DNA from: Halovivax sp.
GTDB taxonomy: Archaea; Halobacteriota; Halobacteria; Halobacteriales; Natrialbaceae
Direction of reading: 5' to 3'
DNA: 47,837 nucleotides
Assembly: GCA_007119345.1 (NCBI GenBank)
Contig: SKPV01000122.1
Location: 1 to 47,837, forward strand
The position numbers were made by a program, and so were the translations under genes. Shown here one piece after another: positions 46,776 to 47,837 of the stretch. The notes under the pieces are model-generated. The model ran no database searches. It worked only from the letters and a program-made list of their open reading frames with translations, and was not told the DNA's origin. Each line of letters begins with the position of its first letter. Positions within the stretch are counted from its first letter, which is position 1.

Positions 46776-47435
46776 TCAGACCGGCGGTCGGAGCCGTTCC
46801 TGGAGAGCCGGTGCCGCGTCGGTGGCGACGATGATGGCGACCTCGTCGCCGGCAGCGAGTTCGGTCCCCGGGAGCGGAATCGTGAGCGGCTCCCGGCTCC
46901 GACCGTGGGCGTAGATGCGGGCGTCCGAGGGAAGGTCGAGCTCGCTCAGCCGTTTGCCGACCGCCGGCGATCCCTCGCGAATCTCGAGGACCGTCAGCTG
47001 CAGGTTGGCCGCCAGGTCCGCGATGACGTTGAAGTCGCCGCCGAGCATCGCCGTCTTGGCGCCCGCCGCGCCGAGGCGCTCGGGGTAGACGATCTCGTCG
47101 ACGTTCTCGGCGTACTTCTCGTAGATCTCCTCCCGGTAGTCCTCGTCGATCCGCATCACGGTCCGGCAGTCGTAGTGGTCGCCGACCATGCACGCCGCGA
47201 AGTTGACGTTGAGGTCGGGCGTGAACGCGCCGACCGCGTCGGCCCGTTCGACGCCCGCCGCGATCAGGACCTCCTCGTCGTCGCCGCTACCGGCCACGGC
47301 GTCGAAGCCGTCGTCCTCGGCGCGCTCGATCCGGTCCGGATCGTTGTCGACGATCACGACGTCGTGTCCCTCCTCGACGAGGATGCGGGCGGTCCGACGG
47401 CCGACTCGGCCGTAGCCCACGATGAGGAATTCCAT
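46776..47435 (-). CDS. TrkA-family potassium channel regulator
   Basis: 219 residues from ATG 47435. N-terminal RCK/TrkA_N Rossmann domain: LIVGYGRVGRRTA, VVIVDNDPDR, DAVAGSGDDEEVLIAAGVERADAVGAF. C-terminal TrkA_C domain: LEIREGSPAVGKRLSEL, GTELAAGDEVAIIVATD. It binds NAD(H) or ATP and gates a partner K+ transporter such as TrkH, vital for salt-in osmotic balance. The partner gene is not in view. The nine extra upstream codons are rejected because a TATA-like element lies about 29 nt before ATG 47435. Confidence 0.9.
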   Translation of the reverse strand: MEFLIVGYGRVGRRTARILVEEGHDVVIVDNDPDRIERAEDDGFDAVAGSGDDEEVLIAAGVERADAVGAFTPDLNVNFAACMVGDHYDCRTVMRIDEDYREEIYEKYAENVDEIVYPERLGAAGAKTAMLGGDFNVIADLAANLQLTVLEIREGSPAVGKRLSELDLPSDARIYAHGRSREPLTIPLPGTELAAGDEVAIIVATDAAPALQERLRPPV

Positions 47436-47457
47436 GAGCGGCGATACGGCAGCCACC

Positions 47458-47467
47458 GTCAAATACG
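47458..47467 (-). promoter_or_regulatory. TATA-like element of the TrkA gene
   Basis: CGTATTTGAC on the minus strand is centred about 28 nt before ATG 47435. The 11-nt phrase TACGTTGGTCC occurs here and again at about 47481. Confidence 0.45.
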
Positions 47468-47675
47468 TTGGTCCCGGACGGTACGTTGGTCCGGTTCGTC
47501 CGCCGTGCGTTCCCCATCATCGGCCGACGCATCGCGGCGCTGGCGGACGCTTCGGTAGAGCGGCCGTTTTGAGGGTCCTTCAGCCCTCCCGGGCCAATAT
47601 TCATACCCAAATGTCCGTAATATCTCTCCTGAAAGAACGATATAAACGGTCTAAACAAAACAGATCGGCCGGTTC

Positions 47676-47684
47676 GTTTATCAG
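47676..47684 (+). promoter_or_regulatory. TATA box of the pilin-like gene
   Basis: GTTTATCAG is centred 27 nt before ATG 47707. The whole stretch 47595-47700 is strikingly AT-rich for this genome and includes a second TATA-like TATAAAC at 47641. Confidence 0.55.
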
Positions 47685-47706
47685 ACTAAACAGAGATTCA
47701 GTTCTC

Positions 47707-47837
47707 ATGACCGTTCGTGACGCTGTGCTCGATGGGGAAGATCCGTCGGGGGGCCGAGCACAGTCGGAGCTGGTGGGGGTGATCTTGCTGTTCGGACTGG
47801 TCGCGATCGCGGCCATCAGTCTGATGTTCGTTGCCGG
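47707..47837 (+). CDS. Pilin-like membrane protein, cut by the window end
   Basis: Only the first 43 codons are present. They read MTVRDAVLDGEDPSGGRAQSE followed by a hydrophobic helix LVGVILLFGLVAIAAISLMFVAG. A charged start, then Gly-Gly-Arg-Ala-Gln-Ser-Glu before the helix is the pattern of haloarchaeal type IV pilin/archaellin class III signals (cleavage near GR/AQSE). It would be a surface pilin-like or adhesion protein, but the rest lies outside the window. Confidence 0.65.
   Translation, partial: MTVRDAVLDGEDPSGGRAQSELVGVILLFGLVAIAAISLMFVA

Overview
The window is chromosomal DNA of an extremely halophilic archaeon (class Halobacteria). Evidence: very high G+C, strongly acidic proteins rich in Asp/Glu, many leaderless genes with a TATA-like element about 27 nt before the start codon, archaeal informational genes (LSm, L37e, aCPSF1), Tat lipoproteins, bacterio-opsin-activator-type HTH proteins, and a haloarchaeal gas-vesicle cluster. 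I cannot name the genus from sequence alone.

Layout. 1-9,650: hpt, a LeuA/CimA-family synthase whose N-terminus looks frame-disrupted, small zinc/membrane proteins, tRNA-Ser(CGA) with duplicated 3'-end sequence beside it, a MoxR ATPase, PEP carboxylase, an SPW-repeat protein, small proteins, and an NTF2-like gene interrupted by an in-frame TGA. 9,650-16,000: a DUF2342-type metalloprotease, a small membrane protein, the lsm-rpl37e pair, purF, a DUF420 membrane protein, a repeat-rich spacer with a 44-residue ORF, and a phosphodiesterase/AlkP-superfamily protein. 16,100-19,700: a complete polar amino-acid ABC transporter operon (binding protein, permease, ATPase, permease). 19,900-28,000: DUF371, a CDF metal exporter with a palindrome just before its start, a small acidic Tat lipoprotein, endonuclease III, a half-size EamA transporter, the termination/RNA-processing nuclease aCPSF1 (FttA), and a membrane-anchored double winged-helix protein with an 11-residue repeat ectodomain.

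28,100-35,810 is the standout: a gas-vesicle (gvp) cluster in two divergent arms. The minus arm is gvpA-gvpN-gvpO followed by a CHY zinc-finger gene; the plus arm is gvpF-G-H-I-J-K-L-M, in which each stop codon overlaps the next start (or, for gvpH/gvpI, the genes overlap by 8 nt). The usual haloarchaeal regulators gvpD and gvpE and the shape protein gvpC are not in the window. GvpO and GvpJ share an identical-spacing Cys3-His module, and GvpH, GvpL and GvpM carry low-complexity in-frame repeats. The membrane-bound winged-helix gene and the CHY-finger gene beside the cluster are candidate replacements for the missing control genes (inference).

36,200-47,837: a zinc-ribbon protein, a Gfo/Idh/MocA dehydrogenase, a MutS-family ATPase, a HAD hydrolase, an SRPBCC protein, a small membrane protein, two HTH regulators, a MaoC-type hydratase, a glutathionyl-hydroquinone-reductase-like protein, a permuted DNA methyltransferase, a TrkA-type K+ regulator, and the start of a pilin-like membrane protein cut by the window end. 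Many intergenic spacers hold short degenerate tandem repeats of 20-49 nt.
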